64,000 nucleotides of DNA from Halothece sp. PCC 7418 (GCF_000317635.1 NC_019779.1:1550001-1614000), one strand, 5' to 3'. Shown: positions 32,344 through 43,892, counted from the first letter of the stretch. The notes: a model not told the origin generated them from the sequence alone. Numbers and translations: made by a program.

Positions 32344-34722
32344 TTAATAGGGCCATTTCCAATTACGGATTTCTGGCATATCAATCCCGTGTTTGGTCAC
32401 ATATTGATGATGTTCGATTAATTGATCTCGCAGGGCTTGTTTAGCATAAGCAGCAGCATAGCCTAACTTAGGAACACGATCGATCACATCTTCAACTAAA
32501 TGGAAACGATCTAAATCATTTCGGACGACCATATCAAAGGGGGTTGTAGTTGTCCCTTCTTCTTTGTATCCTCGCACATGAAGATTATGATGATTAGTAC
32601 GACGATAGGTGAGACGGTGAATCAACCAAGGATAACCATGATAAGCGAAGATAATGGGTTTATCTGTCGTGAAGATCGTATTGAACTCGCTATCAGATAG
32701 TCCGTGGGGGTGTTCTTTTTCTGGTTGTAGAGTCATTAAGTCCACCACATTCACCACCCGTACTTTTAAGTCGGGGAACTGTTGACGCAAAATATCGACT
32801 GCAGCCAGAGTTTCAAGAGTAGGAACATCACCCGCACAAGCCATCACCACATCAGGTTCACTGCCTTTATCATTACTTGCCCATTCCCAAATGCCAATGC
32901 CAGCCGTACAATGTTTAATTGCTGCATCCATATCCAGATATTGTAATTCGGGCTGTTTCCCTGCAACAATTACGTTTACGTAATCTCGGCTACGCAGACA
33001 ATGATCGGTAACTGATAACAATGTATTCGCATCAGGGGGAAGATAGATGCGAACCACGTCTGCTTTTTTGTTCACAACATGGTCAATAAAACCTGGGTCT
33101 TGGTGAGAGAAGCCATTATGGTCTTGTCGCCAAACGTGAGAGGTCAGGAGATAATTAAGAGACGCGATCGGCTGTCGCCAAGGAATTTCATTACGGGTTG
33201 TTTTTAACCATTTGGCGTGTTGGTTAAACATGGAATCAATAATATGGATAAACGCCTCATAACAAGAGAAGAAACCATGTCGTCCCGTTAAAAGATACCC
33301 TTCTAACCAACCTTGACAAAGGTGTTCACTTAAAACTTCCATCACACGCCCATCTGGAGATAAACTTTCATCTTCAGGGAGACGTTGGGCCATCCAAGTC
33401 CGATCCGTCACGTCAAATAAAGCACTTAAACGATTAGACGCGGTTTCATCGGGTCCCATGACGCGGAAAGTGTGGGGGTTATTTTTCATCACATCCCGCA
33501 GAAACTCGCCAGAAATACGAGTTGCTTGGGCATAAGTCGTTCCAGGATTACTGACATCCACAGCATAATCGCGGAAATCAGGCATTTTTAACTCTTTCAG
33601 GAGAATCCCCCCATTGGCGTGAGGATTTGCCCCCATCCGTCGGTCTCCTTCTGGCGCAAGTTCCGCTAAATCTTGGCGAAATGTGCCATTTTCATCAAAG
33701 AGTTCTTCTGGCTTATAACTTTTCATCCACTCTTCTAGCATCGTGATATGGTCTGGGTTATTCGCCATATCCGAAAAGGGAACTTGGTGCGATCGCCAAA
33801 AGCCTTCTGTTTTCTTACCATTGACTTCCTTGGGTCCTGTCCAGCCTTTGGGAGTCCGCAGAATAATCATTGGCCATTGGGGACGTTTTGTAAAGCCATT
33901 GGTACGGGCTTCTGATTGAATGCTTTTGATTTCTCCTAAGATTGTGTCGAGAGTTCCCGCCATTAACTGGTGCATGGTTTCAGGATCAGACCCTTCTACA
34001 AAGTAAGGTTTGTAACCATATCCCACAAATAGGCTTTCCAGTTCTTTATCATCGAGGCGGGAAAGAACTGTTGGATTGGCAATTTTATAACCGTTGAGGT
34101 GTAAGATTGGTAGAACTGCCCCATCATGAACAGGGTTGAGAAATTTATTGGAATGCCAACTTGTCGCAAGGGGTCCAGTTTCAGCTTCTCCGTCGCCAAC
34201 GACACAAGCAGTGATTAAGTCTGGATTATCAAATACTGCACCATAAGCGTGGGCTAAAGCGTAACCGAGTTCTCCTCCTTCATGAATCGAACCAGGGGTT
34301 TCTGGTGCAACGTGAGAGGGAACACCACCTGGAAACGAGAATTGAGTGAAGAGTTTTTTCATTCCTGCTTCATCTGCGGAGATGTTGGGATAAACTTCAC
34401 TGTACGTTCCTTCGAGATAGGTGTTTGCCACTAAGCCAGGACCGCCATGACCAGGACCTGCAATGTAAATCATGTCGAGATCCTGCTGTTTAATCACCCG
34501 ATTGAGATGAACGTAAAGAAAGTTTAAGCCTGGTGTCGTTCCCCAGTGACCGAGGAGACGAGGTTTGATCTGCTCTAACTTTAAGGGTTCTTTCAGCAGG
34601 GGATTATCATAGAGATAAATTTGCCCGACGGAAAGGTAGTTCGCAGCACGCCAGTAAGCGTGCATCTTCTCCAATTGTTCCTCGGAGAGGGGTTTGTTTT
34701 GAGCAATAGTGGCAACTGTCAT
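32344..34722 (-). CDS. Phosphoketolase (xylulose-5-P / fructose-6-P)
   Basis: This 792-aa thiamine diphosphate enzyme splits xylulose-5-phosphate or fructose-6-phosphate to acetyl phosphate. Family signatures are [21 protein letters not shown]-type text ([20 protein letters not shown]), [26 protein letters not shown] and [17 protein letters not shown] in the N-terminal half, and [11 protein letters not shown] plus [15 protein letters not shown] later. Length matches the family. It links the Calvin cycle to acetyl-CoA. The gene stands alone. Confidence 0.97.
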   Translation of the reverse strand: MTVATIAQNKPLSEEQLEKMHAYWRAANYLSVGQIYLYDNPLLKEPLKLEQIKPRLLGHWGTTPGLNFLYVHLNRVIKQQDLDMIYIAGPGHGGPGLVANTYLEGTYSEVYPNISADEAGMKKLFTQFSFPGGVPSHVAPETPGSIHEGGELGYALAHAYGAVFDNPDLITACVVGDGEAETGPLATSWHSNKFLNPVHDGAVLPILHLNGYKIANPTVLSRLDDKELESLFVGYGYKPYFVEGSDPETMHQLMAGTLDTILGEIKSIQSEARTNGFTKRPQWPMIILRTPKGWTGPKEVNGKKTEGFWRSHQVPFSDMANNPDHITMLEEWMKSYKPEELFDENGTFRQDLAELAPEGDRRMGANPHANGGILLKELKMPDFRDYAVDVSNPGTTYAQATRISGEFLRDVMKNNPHTFRVMGPDETASNRLSALFDVTDRTWMAQRLPEDESLSPDGRVMEVLSEHLCQGWLEGYLLTGRHGFFSCYEAFIHIIDSMFNQHAKWLKTTRNEIPWRQPIASLNYLLTSHVWRQDHNGFSHQDPGFIDHVVNKKADVVRIYLPPDANTLLSVTDHCLRSRDYVNVIVAGKQPELQYLDMDAAIKHCTAGIGIWEWASNDKGSEPDVVMACAGDVPTLETLAAVDILRQQFPDLKVRVVNVVDLMTLQPEKEHPHGLSDSEFNTIFTTDKPIIFAYHGYPWLIHRLTYRRTNHHNLHVRGYKEEGTTTTPFDMVVRNDLDRFHLVEDVIDRVPKLGYAAAYAKQALRDQLIEHHQYVTKHGIDMPEIRNWKWPY

Positions 34723-34898
34723 AGTTGTTTGAGGTGATAGAGGTTGCGATTCAGTTTCATTGTGAATGATGAATTGGGGAGGGAGGGGGGTTTTCTCAGG
34801 TTTTCTTTAGTTTTTTGCGAGCGCCTTCTCAACCACAATTGATTGATTAAGGTTGGGTTTCGCTACCTTTGATTGTGAATGTACAGTGAGGAAATGAA

Positions 34899-34970
34899 AG
34901 CCAGCAAGGAGATTTGAACTCCTGACCTACTCATTACGAGTGAGTTGCTCTACCGCTGAGCTATGCTGGC
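34899..34970 (-). tRNA. tRNA-Thr (CGT)
   Basis: The 72-nt gene starts GCCAGCATAGCTCAGCGGT. Acceptor GCCAGCA/TGCTGGC, anticodon stem ACTCA/TGAGT with loop CTCGTAA (anticodon CGT), and T arm AGGAG/CTCCT with loop TTCAAAT. CCA not encoded. Confidence 0.98.
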
Positions 34971-35012
34971 AGGCTGAAAGAATTGCCAACTAATGATTAT
35001 AACTTACTTCCT

Positions 35013-35840
35013 TTACTTTTGGGAAGCGATCACGTCTTCTGCTATTGGTTTGACTGCAGGTTGGAATACGGAAGCGAGTTCACTTTGTCCAAGGACTAAT
35101 GTTGGTAACGGGGTTGTGCCGTAATTAACGCCAGCCTGTAACGGAAAAGCAGAATGGGTCAAGGGAACAAATTTGCCACCAGCCCCTTGCACAATCGCCC
35201 ACACCGCAGCTAAATCCCAAACTTTCGGAATCGCCTCCACTGCTGCTAAAGCAGCACCACTCGCCACAAGGAGAAAGCTATAGGTACAAACACCAACAAT
35301 GCGGGTTTTGCAAGGTAAAGGTTGCTGTAAAAAAGGCATACTGCGAACACATAAGCTAAAGAGATGGCTTTGACTCAACTCATCTGGACTGGTTTGAATC
35401 CGTTCACCGTTGCGATAAGCCCCATTTTCTCCAGCTAACCCTGATCCCGTTAGCCAAAACCCATGAAACGATTGTTGCAGCACTGGAAAATGAACATAAC
35501 CAAATACGGGCATTCCGCGATAGAGAAGTCCCATTGAAATTCCCCAAACGGGAATCCCACGGGTAAAGTTCGTTGTGCCATCAATGGGATCGATCACCCA
35601 ACACCATTCCCGATCTGGAAAAATATGTACAGTTTCTTCCGTCAGTACCCCATGATCGGGAAACTGATGCGCGATCGCGCTGCGAATTTTTTCATCTGCC
35701 CACTGATCCGAACTGGTGAGTAACGAACCATCGGGTTTTTGTTGCGCTTGCACTTTCCCAAACTGTTTGATCAGTGTCTCTCCCATCTCTTGAGTGAGAG
35801 TTTGGCTAAACACTAAAGCATCTTTTAAAATTTGTTCCAT
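35013..35840 (-). CDS. Inositol monophosphatase family protein
   Basis: This 275-aa Mg-dependent phosphatase has the metal motifs LTEETVHIF (Glu), WVIDPIDGTTNFTRGIP (DPIDGTTNF) and KVWDLAAVWAIVQGAGG (second metal site). It may hydrolyse inositol, histidinol or nucleotide phosphate. The group cannot be decided from sequence. It follows the PucC-like gene with a 1-bp gap on the same strand. Confidence 0.9.
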   Translation of the reverse strand: MEQILKDALVFSQTLTQEMGETLIKQFGKVQAQQKPDGSLLTSSDQWADEKIRSAIAHQFPDHGVLTEETVHIFPDREWCWVIDPIDGTTNFTRGIPVWGISMGLLYRGMPVFGYVHFPVLQQSFHGFWLTGSGLAGENGAYRNGERIQTSPDELSQSHLFSLCVRSMPFLQQPLPCKTRIVGVCTYSFLLVASGAALAAVEAIPKVWDLAAVWAIVQGAGGKFVPLTHSAFPLQAGVNYGTTPLPTLVLGQSELASVFQPAVKPIAEDVIASQK

Positions 35841-35841
35841 G

Positions 35842-37344
35842 TTACCCGTCTAAATCCCCTTCCATAACTGTTGCAATGGCTTGATTGGTTGAGGTTTGAA
35901 ACTCGGAAACATTGACACGATTTAAAAGCGCGATCGCGCCCAACATTCCCAAAGCCTGCAATCCAAATACTAACCCATAAGCCAGCACGGGTGTACTAAA
36001 CAACACCTTACCAAGATCCAAGACCACACCGCCGATCACGGTAGCTAACGCTCGCGCGAGGGCTTGCGCTAAACCCCAAGCACCAATAAATGTTCCTGCC
36101 GTTTCCGCAGCGGTCAAGTCTAACATTAAACTAATCGCACCTGTGGTTGTCAAGCCTGCTGCTAAGCCAAAGAGGAAAACTGCTGATTTCAGCAATAGTG
36201 CTTCTTGAGTAAATCCCGATAAAATGATCAGTACAAAACTTCCAGCCACTAACACACATCCCAAGCGCGTGGTGTTTTGTTTTCCCAGACGCGGTGCAAT
36301 GGTAAAACCGGTACTACTAACACCAATTAAGGTTCCCAATCCCCAAAAGGCATTTAATTGGGTGGTTTGCGAAATGGGTAAATCAAATACTTCTCCGCCA
36401 TAGGGTTCTAACACCGCTTCCTGCATGAATAAACTAATCGTCATGATAATCAGAAAGCTAAAAAATAACCCTGTTTGTCGGCTCGCGGTTAAAACCCGAA
36501 TTGCTCGTCCTAAGGTTACACTATCTTCTCGATCAGCCACTGTGGAACGACTGGTGTAGCGAGAATATTTTTTTTCAACGCCCCAAGTGGCTAAAAAAGC
36601 TAAACCGAGAACGACTAAGGGAACAATAATAAACAAGCGATTAATCCCTCCTTTTAGGGTTTCTAGTGGCGTTTGAATGACCTTTTCGTTACTCAGTAAC
36701 AAACTACCGACATTCGCACTCCAAATCACGCCTTCTTGCTGGAGACTTTGCAGGAGAATGCCACCACTAACCCCGCCAATAACAATTCCTACCATTAACA
36801 TTGACCAAACTGTTCCCACCAGCTTAGAACGATTCTCTTCTTCGGACACATCCACTAGCAGCGCAGCGAAGGGGGTAGAACTGAAACTTAAAGCCAAGCC
36901 ATAAAAGATAAAAATTAACCCCAGTAAAATAGTAAAAATGAGGGTGTCCCCATTGGCAACCCAGCCTCCTGCGTCTCGGACTGTGTCCCCCAATTGCCAC
37001 ATGACTTGCACCGCTACAAAGGCCGTCAAAGTAAACAACACTGTTCCCACCCAAACATAACCACTGCGATGGAGATTAAAAATGGGTTTCGCATCCGATA
37101 ACTGTCCGAACCAGACTCTTGCTGGTGCGACAAATTGATGAAGGGCTAAGGTTCCTGCTGCAACGGTTGCTGGAATCCCTAACTCACTGATCATTACTCG
37201 ATTGAGAACGCCAAGGGTGAGAATAGACATCACACCCAACCCCATTTGAAACAGTCCTAAGCGAAACATTGTCCTGAGTTTCACTTGAGGCTGAGGTGAA
37301 GGCGATTCTGGTGTGGAAGAAAGATTGAGATCGCTGGTTGCCAT
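35842..37344 (-). CDS. BCH/PUCC-family MFS transporter
   Basis: This 500-aa protein with about twelve membrane spans opens with MFRLGLFQMGLGVMSILTLGVLNRVMISEL, the typical PucC/LhaA-like start. It contains PARVWFGQLSDAKPI and SFSSTPFAALLVDVSEEENR. The family is linked to chlorophyll-protein assembly or pigment handling in phototrophs. Exact substrate unknown. Likely co-transcribed with the phosphatase gene. Confidence 0.9.
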   Translation of the reverse strand: MATSDLNLSSTPESPSPQPQVKLRTMFRLGLFQMGLGVMSILTLGVLNRVMISELGIPATVAAGTLALHQFVAPARVWFGQLSDAKPIFNLHRSGYVWVGTVLFTLTAFVAVQVMWQLGDTVRDAGGWVANGDTLIFTILLGLIFIFYGLALSFSSTPFAALLVDVSEEENRSKLVGTVWSMLMVGIVIGGVSGGILLQSLQQEGVIWSANVGSLLLSNEKVIQTPLETLKGGINRLFIIVPLVVLGLAFLATWGVEKKYSRYTSRSTVADREDSVTLGRAIRVLTASRQTGLFFSFLIIMTISLFMQEAVLEPYGGEVFDLPISQTTQLNAFWGLGTLIGVSSTGFTIAPRLGKQNTTRLGCVLVAGSFVLIILSGFTQEALLLKSAVFLFGLAAGLTTTGAISLMLDLTAAETAGTFIGAWGLAQALARALATVIGGVVLDLGKVLFSTPVLAYGLVFGLQALGMLGAIALLNRVNVSEFQTSTNQAIATVMEGDLDG

Positions 37345-37477
37345 TATGGTTTTTACTCAGAAAAGCCAAGTATTGATGTACAGCAACTTATTTTAACTTA
37401 AGCTCATTCCCCCACCTTCGCTTCCGAGGATGAGACCTTTGTCCGTTGGTCAATATTTCTCATTGCAAGGAGACACT

Positions 37478-40252
37478 CTAATTTTTCTCTTTTCCCCAGC
37501 GCGAAGCCTCATCTGAAACGTGATGGGCTTCCCGACCGCCTCCTCGGTGACGAAGTTGACCCAGCACAAGGGGAATTAAGCTGCCACCGAGAATTAATCC
37601 CCAGCCTTGTAAACCTGGATTAACCAGTCCCAGCACTGTCGAAATGCCAGGAGTATAAGTAGCGAGCAGTAATAAGCCAGTACAAAGTCCCAAAGCAGCC
37701 CAAATATAAGGATTGACCGTGATTTCATTCTGGAATAAGCCCGAGTCCGCATCGCGCATATTGAAAACGTGCCACAAGCGACCAAAGGCTAAGGTGAGAA
37801 AGGAGATGGTCACCGCTTGCTCTCGGGGAAGTGCTAAAACTTGCAGCGCGATCGCGAAAATGCCTAAAAGTGTACTGGCAATAATCAGGCCATACCAGCC
37901 AATCATTACCCAGTAGTGATGAGTCAAAAGGGGTTCTCTCGGATCCCGAGGTGGACGCTGCATAATCTTCGCATCCCCTTCTCCCGCCCCTAAAGCAAGA
38001 GCCGGAAAAACATCATTCACGGCGTTGAGAAAAAGAATCTGTAGAGGGAGAATCGGGAGAGGTGCGCCCAGGAAGGAGGCAATGGCAACGGCGATAATTT
38101 CCCCCACGTTACCAGAGAGGAGATACAGGGTAAATTTACGAATATTATTAAAGATCGTGCGCCCTTGGGCGATGGCAATCACAATCGTAGAAAACGCATC
38201 ATCTTGCAGTACCATGTCGGCCGATTCTTTTGCTACTTGTGTCCCGCGATTGCCCATAGCAATGCCAATATCGGCTTTTTTAAGGGCGGGTGCATCGTTG
38301 ATCCCGTCTCCTGTCATAGCAATGATGGCTTGATGTCTTTGATGCAAAGCAATCAGGTTTAGCTTTTGTTCGGGAGTAACACGGGCAAAAATGGGCACTT
38401 GCAGCAACTGTTGTTGCTCCGATGCCGAAAGTTGGTCAAGATGGTCTAGTGCTTCTCCTTGTCGAACTTGGGTGGTTTCCTCAGAAATTAGCCCCACAGC
38501 AAGACCAATCTTCCGCGCGGTTACGGGTTGGTCTCCAGTTAACATAATGACCCGAATGCCCGCTTGATGACAATCTTGAATCGCTTGTTTGACAGCAAGT
38601 CGCGGTGGATCAAGTAACCCCCCGAGCCCGAGCCAAACCAAATTTTCATAAGGATCACTCTCTGCCTCATCAACGATTTTGTAGGCAAACCCTAAAACCC
38701 GTAATCCGTCTGCTGCCATGTCATGACACCGATCGCGCCACTGTTTGCGAATTTTATGGCTCAGAGGCTGTTGTTCTTGATCCATCAAGTAATGAGAACA
38801 CAAGGGAAGCACAGTTTCTAACGCGCCTTTGACGGCAACTAAATAAGACCCTTCTAAACTTTCGCTAGCGAATGGATGAGCCCAATCATCGGCTTGATGA
38901 ATAGTTGCCATACGCTTACTCTCAGAATCGAAGGCCACCTCGCGCACTTCCGGCAAATCCTGCAATAATTGATGTCGATCGAGCCCTGCTTTTGCCCCGG
39001 CAACTAAAAGAGCAATTTCAGTGGGGTCACCAATCAGCGTTTCTTTGTCAGTTCCATCTGGTAACGTTGCATTATTACAAAGAACCGCAACCATGAGTAA
39101 GGCTTGCAGAGTGTTTTGCTGATGGGGATCAATTTGATTCTGGTCAGAAAAAAACTCTCCTTCCAAAGAGAGTCCTTGACCGGTGAGTTCAACATCCCGA
39201 TCGGCTAAGGCGATTTGAGTCAAAGTCATGCGGTTTTCTGTCAGTGTCCCCGTTTTGTCAGTACAGATAATGTTCGTTGCGCCAAGGGTTTCTACCGCAG
39301 AGAGGCGATTCATGAGAGCGTTGCGTTTTGCCATGCGCCACATTCCTCGCGCCAACGCCACTGTCGCCACAATGGGTAGCCCTTCTGGGATGACAGCTAC
39401 AGCCAGCGCGATCGCGGTTTCCACCATCAGTAATAATTCTTGTCCCCCTAAAATACCAGAAACGGCGACAAAAACCGCTAACACTAAGGTTAACCCAATT
39501 AATCGCTGACTAAGCTGTTCGAGGCGTTTTTCTAAGGGAGTCACCTCCGCTTCCGCTTCTGCCATCAATTTGGAGATTTTCCCCAATTCCGTGCCCATCC
39601 CAGTGGCAATCACCACGCCTGTTCCACTCCCACGAGTCACGGCGCTCCCTTTGAACAAGAGATTTTTTTGTTCGGCTAAGGGTAAATTGGCTTCAAGAGG
39701 GGCAATGCTTTTACTCACGGGAACCGATTCCCCAGTCAATGCCGATTCATCTGCTTGCAGTTTTGAGCATTCCAAGACGCGCAAATCAGCAGGAACTAGA
39801 TCCCCCCCTTCCAGTAAAATAATATCTCCTGGAACCAGTTCCTCTGTCTTCACGGATGAGACGCGACCATTGCGTCGCACTGTGGTATAGGTTTGACTGA
39901 GCTTCTGGAGAGCTTCCATGGAGCGTACGGCTTTGATTTCAGTGATAAAGCCAATGCCTGCATTCAGCGCGATCGCGATCAGAATGGCAATCCCTTCGAT
40001 CCATTCGCGAAAGGCAAAGGAGAGAATTGCTGCAATCCCTAACAGTCCGATAATGGGGCTTTTAAATTGATCGACAAAAATTTGCCAAGAGGTTCTTCCC
40101 TTGACTTTTTGCAGTTGATTGAGACCGTAGGTTTGTTGCCGTTTTTCCACTTGCGCGATCGTCAATCCTTGGTTAGCATCCACAGAGAGGCTTGCTAAAA
40201 CTTCTTTGATCGCTTGAGCACTGGCTTGACGGGGTTTTCTCTCAATATCCAA
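37478..40252 (-). CDS. Ca-type P-type ATPase
   Basis: This 924-aa P2-type cation pump has ALTGESVPVSK (actuator), AVIPEGLPIVATVALARG (membrane cation site), the phosphorylated Asp in CTDKTGTLTENRM, and MTGDGINDAPALKKADIG. The PEGLP motif and the length fit PacL-like calcium or related pumps. It is located in the inner membrane. An E1-E2 N-terminal domain starts at about residue 10 (QASAQAIKEVLASLSVD). Confidence 0.93.
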   Translation of the reverse strand: MDIERKPRQASAQAIKEVLASLSVDANQGLTIAQVEKRQQTYGLNQLQKVKGRTSWQIFVDQFKSPIIGLLGIAAILSFAFREWIEGIAILIAIALNAGIGFITEIKAVRSMEALQKLSQTYTTVRRNGRVSSVKTEELVPGDIILLEGGDLVPADLRVLECSKLQADESALTGESVPVSKSIAPLEANLPLAEQKNLLFKGSAVTRGSGTGVVIATGMGTELGKISKLMAEAEAEVTPLEKRLEQLSQRLIGLTLVLAVFVAVSGILGGQELLLMVETAIALAVAVIPEGLPIVATVALARGMWRMAKRNALMNRLSAVETLGATNIICTDKTGTLTENRMTLTQIALADRDVELTGQGLSLEGEFFSDQNQIDPHQQNTLQALLMVAVLCNNATLPDGTDKETLIGDPTEIALLVAGAKAGLDRHQLLQDLPEVREVAFDSESKRMATIHQADDWAHPFASESLEGSYLVAVKGALETVLPLCSHYLMDQEQQPLSHKIRKQWRDRCHDMAADGLRVLGFAYKIVDEAESDPYENLVWLGLGGLLDPPRLAVKQAIQDCHQAGIRVIMLTGDQPVTARKIGLAVGLISEETTQVRQGEALDHLDQLSASEQQQLLQVPIFARVTPEQKLNLIALHQRHQAIIAMTGDGINDAPALKKADIGIAMGNRGTQVAKESADMVLQDDAFSTIVIAIAQGRTIFNNIRKFTLYLLSGNVGEIIAVAIASFLGAPLPILPLQILFLNAVNDVFPALALGAGEGDAKIMQRPPRDPREPLLTHHYWVMIGWYGLIIASTLLGIFAIALQVLALPREQAVTISFLTLAFGRLWHVFNMRDADSGLFQNEITVNPYIWAALGLCTGLLLLATYTPGISTVLGLVNPGLQGWGLILGGSLIPLVLGQLRHRGGGREAHHVSDEASRWGKEKN

Positions 40253-40480
40253 CCTAAGCCTCCCTTCGGATTGACCGGAAATGATGTTGCTAATCTCATC
40301 CTACAGGGAAATAATGAGAGAGCGTTGGGTTTGAACCCCGTGGACGGTCGCCAACAGTCTAATGACAAGACAATGCAATTGCATTACCTTCCCATCTGGA
40401 TGCGCTTATCGCAAAGTTAATGATCTCATGCCACTTTTCTAAAGCAGGGCTTGTGGGGGATTAGAGCTTTTTTTCTCACC

Positions 40481-42307
40481 TTAGGCTTGTCCCATCATTT
40501 GTAACTCATATAAACTCGAATACAATCCCCCTTCTGCAATCAATTCATCATGAGTTCCCGACTCCACTAATTCTCCTTGTTTTAAGACTAAAATTCGATC
40601 AACATCGCGAATCGTGGAGAGACGATGGGCGATAATAATCGCAGTCCGTTCTTCTAATAAATGACTAAGGGCAGTTTGCACTAATGCTTCTGTTCCCACG
40701 TCTAAACTTGCGGTAGCTTCATCTAACACTAAAACCCTCGGATCGCGAATTGCTACTCGCGCAAATGCTAATAATTGTCTCTGACCACCAGATAGATTAT
40801 TTCCTCGTTCTCTTAAAGCGGTGCTGTAACCTTGAGGAAGTTCCTCAATAAAGCGATTAAAATTGGTCATTTCTGCTGCTTTTTTGACCGTTTCAAAAGG
40901 ATAATCTTCACCGAGGGTAATATTATCTTTGACATCGCCAGCAAAGAGAAAATTTTCTTGCAAAATCACACCAATATGACGACGTAATTCTTTTTGGGGT
41001 AATTCTCTAATATCAATACCATCCACAAGAATGCGACCTGCCGTGGGTTCATAAAGGCGACAAAGTAAACGAATAATTGAGCTTTTTCCCGCACCCGTTG
41101 GCCCCACTAGCGCAACTTTTTCCCCTGGTTTAATAACAAAATCGAGATCTTTCAACACTGGCTCATCTTTTTTATAGGCAAAGGAAACCTTCTCAAAGCG
41201 AATTTCTCCTTTCACACTTTCTGATTGATTCGCTGTTGATAGTTGTTTTTGTTGATGTTGTTCTGGATCTTGAATTTCAATGGGTTCATTTAATAACTCA
41301 ATCACCCGTTCTACGCCAGTAAAACCCGTTTGCAGCAGGGTAAATTTCTCAGCAAATTGTCTCAGGGGTTCAAATAACCGTTGGGCGTATAGAATAAATG
41401 CAGACAGCGTACCAAAGTTTAAATTATCTCCTAAAACTAAGACTCCGCCTAATCCTAAAACTCCCGCGATCGCGATCAGAGCAATCCATTCTAAAGTTGC
41501 AGAAACCGCTGATTCATAAAAAATGGTTTGCTGAATTTCTTTGAGATAACGCTGATTAATTTTCCGAAACAGATCATTATTAAACCGTTCTCTACGGAAT
41601 AATTGAACAATATTAATTCCTGCTACATTTTCCTGTAACATGGAATTCAGGCTTGATAATTCTTCCCGAGAGCGATAGTTTGCGTTCCGATATTGTCGTT
41701 GGAAATAAATAATTAACCCTGTAATCGGGAAAAACATGATAACCAGTAGCGTTGCTAACTGCCACTGGATTGTAAAAATGGTAATTGTAATGACAATAAT
41801 ATAAACAATATCGCTAATAATTCCCACCGCACCAGTGGAAAAAACATTACCAATTGCTTCCACATCACTGGTCAGACGAGTTACCAAACGTCCGACAGGA
41901 GTCCGATCAAAAAATTTAGCGGAAAGGGCAGTGAAATGATTAAATAAATCATTGCGAATGTTAGCCGTCATTTCCTGTCCGACTCGTTGAACTAAATAAC
42001 CTTGCAAGGAGTTAAAAGCGAGTCGAATGACAATCGTTACAAACAAGAGTCCTGTTAGAAGATTTAAGCCTTGAGTTAATGACATTCCTTCTAAAAATGA
42101 CCAAGTTTTTTCATCCTTTAAAAAGGAAACAGCTTGTCCGATAATTAAAGGTTGGATTGCTCCTGCAATTGCTAACGGAATCAGGAGACTAAATGAAGTC
42201 ATGAGGAGGACTTTATTCCGCGTTGCATAAGGTGCAAGGCGTAACAGGAGTCGCCAGTCATTTTCTTTTGGGCGCTTATGGTCTTCAATACTTGCAGATG
42301 CGGTCAT
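40481..42307 (-). CDS. ABC exporter (fused permease-ATPase)
   Basis: The 608-aa half-transporter has six membrane spans (about 25-330) with the coupling text VGRLVTRLTSDVEAIGNVFS, followed by the ATPase domain: Walker A GPTGAGKSSIIR, signature NNLSGGQRQ, Walker B RVLVLDEATASLD. It is of the MsbA/LmrA type exporting lipids or drugs. A promoter region lies in 42308-42455. Substrate unknown. Confidence 0.95.
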   Translation of the reverse strand: MTASASIEDHKRPKENDWRLLLRLAPYATRNKVLLMTSFSLLIPLAIAGAIQPLIIGQAVSFLKDEKTWSFLEGMSLTQGLNLLTGLLFVTIVIRLAFNSLQGYLVQRVGQEMTANIRNDLFNHFTALSAKFFDRTPVGRLVTRLTSDVEAIGNVFSTGAVGIISDIVYIIVITITIFTIQWQLATLLVIMFFPITGLIIYFQRQYRNANYRSREELSSLNSMLQENVAGINIVQLFRRERFNNDLFRKINQRYLKEIQQTIFYESAVSATLEWIALIAIAGVLGLGGVLVLGDNLNFGTLSAFILYAQRLFEPLRQFAEKFTLLQTGFTGVERVIELLNEPIEIQDPEQHQQKQLSTANQSESVKGEIRFEKVSFAYKKDEPVLKDLDFVIKPGEKVALVGPTGAGKSSIIRLLCRLYEPTAGRILVDGIDIRELPQKELRRHIGVILQENFLFAGDVKDNITLGEDYPFETVKKAAEMTNFNRFIEELPQGYSTALRERGNNLSGGQRQLLAFARVAIRDPRVLVLDEATASLDVGTEALVQTALSHLLEERTAIIIAHRLSTIRDVDRILVLKQGELVESGTHDELIAEGGLYSSLYELQMMGQA

Positions 42308-42455
42308 TATGATTCTTGATTTTCCCAGTCCTTTTTAAGATAACACTGCTTGTTTACTAGCAATTTTCCAGCAGAGGAGTCTGAAAACACAACACTCCTG
42401 CGAGAGAAAGGGGGCTGAGGGTTAAAATACAAGTTGAAGTTATTCATCATCATCA

Positions 42456-43358
42456 ATGACCTCTCGTAAGTTATCTCCTTTTATTCCCTCTCTTGCGGAA
42501 AAACTCACGGAAGACACCTCTTCTAATCTGGTTGCAAACATCCAACAGATCGCTTTAGACACGGATTTGGCTTACCATCCGATTCAGACCACTTATGTAC
42601 GACAAGGAGAAGGAGAATTACCCCTCTTGTTTCTCCATGGCTTTGATAGTTCTTTGATGGAATTTCGTCGCATTCTTCTTCAAGTGTCTCCGACGACAGA
42701 AACTTGGGCGGTGGATTTTTTTGGGTTTGGTTTAACGGATCGTCCTCAAGAGATTGCAGTGACACCAGAAGCGATTAAAAGCCATTTATATGCGTTTTGG
42801 AAGCAAGTTATTCAACGTCCGATGGTTTTATCGGGGGCTTCTATGGGGGGTGCAGTTGCGATTGATTTCGCGCTTACCTATCCGGAAACGGTTGAACAAT
42901 TAATTTTACTGGATAGTGCAGGTTTTGCGGGGGGACCGGCGATGGGAAAGTTAATGATTCCCCCTTTAGATCGCTTAGCGACTGGCTTTTTAAGTAATAC
43001 GACAGTGCGACAAAAAATTAGTGAGAATGCGTATTACGATCGCAGCTTTGCCAGTGAAGATGCGTTGACTTGTTCCATGTTACATCTGGCTCATCCTAAT
43101 TGGTCACGGGCGTTAATTTCATTTACGAAAAGTGGTGGTTATAATTTTTTAAGCAACAGAATTAAGGAGATTAGACAACCGACTTTAATCATTTGGGGTG
43201 AACAAGATAAGATCTTGGGAACAAAAGATGCCAAACGTTTTGAAGAGACCATTGAAAATAGTCAACTGGTTTGGATTCCAGAATCGGGTCATGTTCCTCA
43301 TTTAGAAAAACCTGAGTTAACTGGAGAAGCGATCCGCAATTTTTTAGTGTCGTTGTAG
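42456..43358 (+). CDS. Alpha/beta hydrolase
   Basis: The 300-aa protein has the hydrolase oxyanion text LFLHGFDSSLMEF, the nucleophile elbow GASMGGAVAIDFAL (Ser), an acid in IWGEQDKILG and a His in PESGHVPHLEKPE. These give a complete catalytic triad. It may act on esters or haloalkane-like compounds; substrate unknown. The 2H phosphoesterase fragment follows by 19 bp. Confidence 0.93.
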   Translation: MTSRKLSPFIPSLAEKLTEDTSSNLVANIQQIALDTDLAYHPIQTTYVRQGEGELPLLFLHGFDSSLMEFRRILLQVSPTTETWAVDFFGFGLTDRPQEIAVTPEAIKSHLYAFWKQVIQRPMVLSGASMGGAVAIDFALTYPETVEQLILLDSAGFAGGPAMGKLMIPPLDRLATGFLSNTTVRQKISENAYYDRSFASEDALTCSMLHLAHPNWSRALISFTKSGGYNFLSNRIKEIRQPTLIIWGEQDKILGTKDAKRFEETIENSQLVWIPESGHVPHLEKPELTGEAIRNFLVSL

Positions 43359-43377
43359 AATAGAAAAAGAGAAAATT

Positions 43378-43737
43378 GTGAGTCAAAAAAAACTGTGTTT
43401 CGTCGCCCTCCTTCCTCCTGAAAATATACAAACCGAAGCCAATGCAATTAAAGATCATTTTGCAGACGTTTATGAGAGTTCTCACGCCAAAAAATCCCCG
43501 CCCCACATTACATTGCAACCCCCTTTTAAGTGGGAAATTGACCAATTAACAGCCCTTAAAACCACATTAGAAACATTTTCCCATAACCAAGCACCAATTC
43601 CAATTACTCTATCGGGCTTCGGTGCATTTCCCCCGCGAGTTATTTATATTCATGTAGAAAAAACTCCCGAATTGCTAGCAATCCAGAAATCTCTTATCTT
43701 AATGCGACGAGAAGACCCCCGTTATACCAGAGGTTAA
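43378..43737 (+). pseudogene. 2'-5' RNA ligase / 2H phosphoesterase gene, 3' end lost
   Basis: A GTG-started frame gives the N-terminal two-thirds of a 2H protein. KKLCFVALLPPENIQTEANA is followed by the first His motif (PPHITLQPPFKW). The second H-x-T/S motif, needed for catalysis, is missing. Homologues are about 175-180 aa; here only about 100 are genuine before the frame enters the IS left end (RREDPRYTRG). The missing 3' end is not found beyond the element, where sppA starts at once. So the IS insertion came with deletion. Confidence 0.8.
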
Positions 43738-43892
43738 CGGGAAGACGTATAAACATCTGAGGAGACCTCAGATGACAGCCCCTCATGAATCGTAGCCAAA
43801 TTAAAAAAGCGCGAAAGCGCATCCATAACTTAGCACCTTGTCACATTCTACTAAGCAACCTATAATAAGGCTATGCTTGAACAACTTGGTCA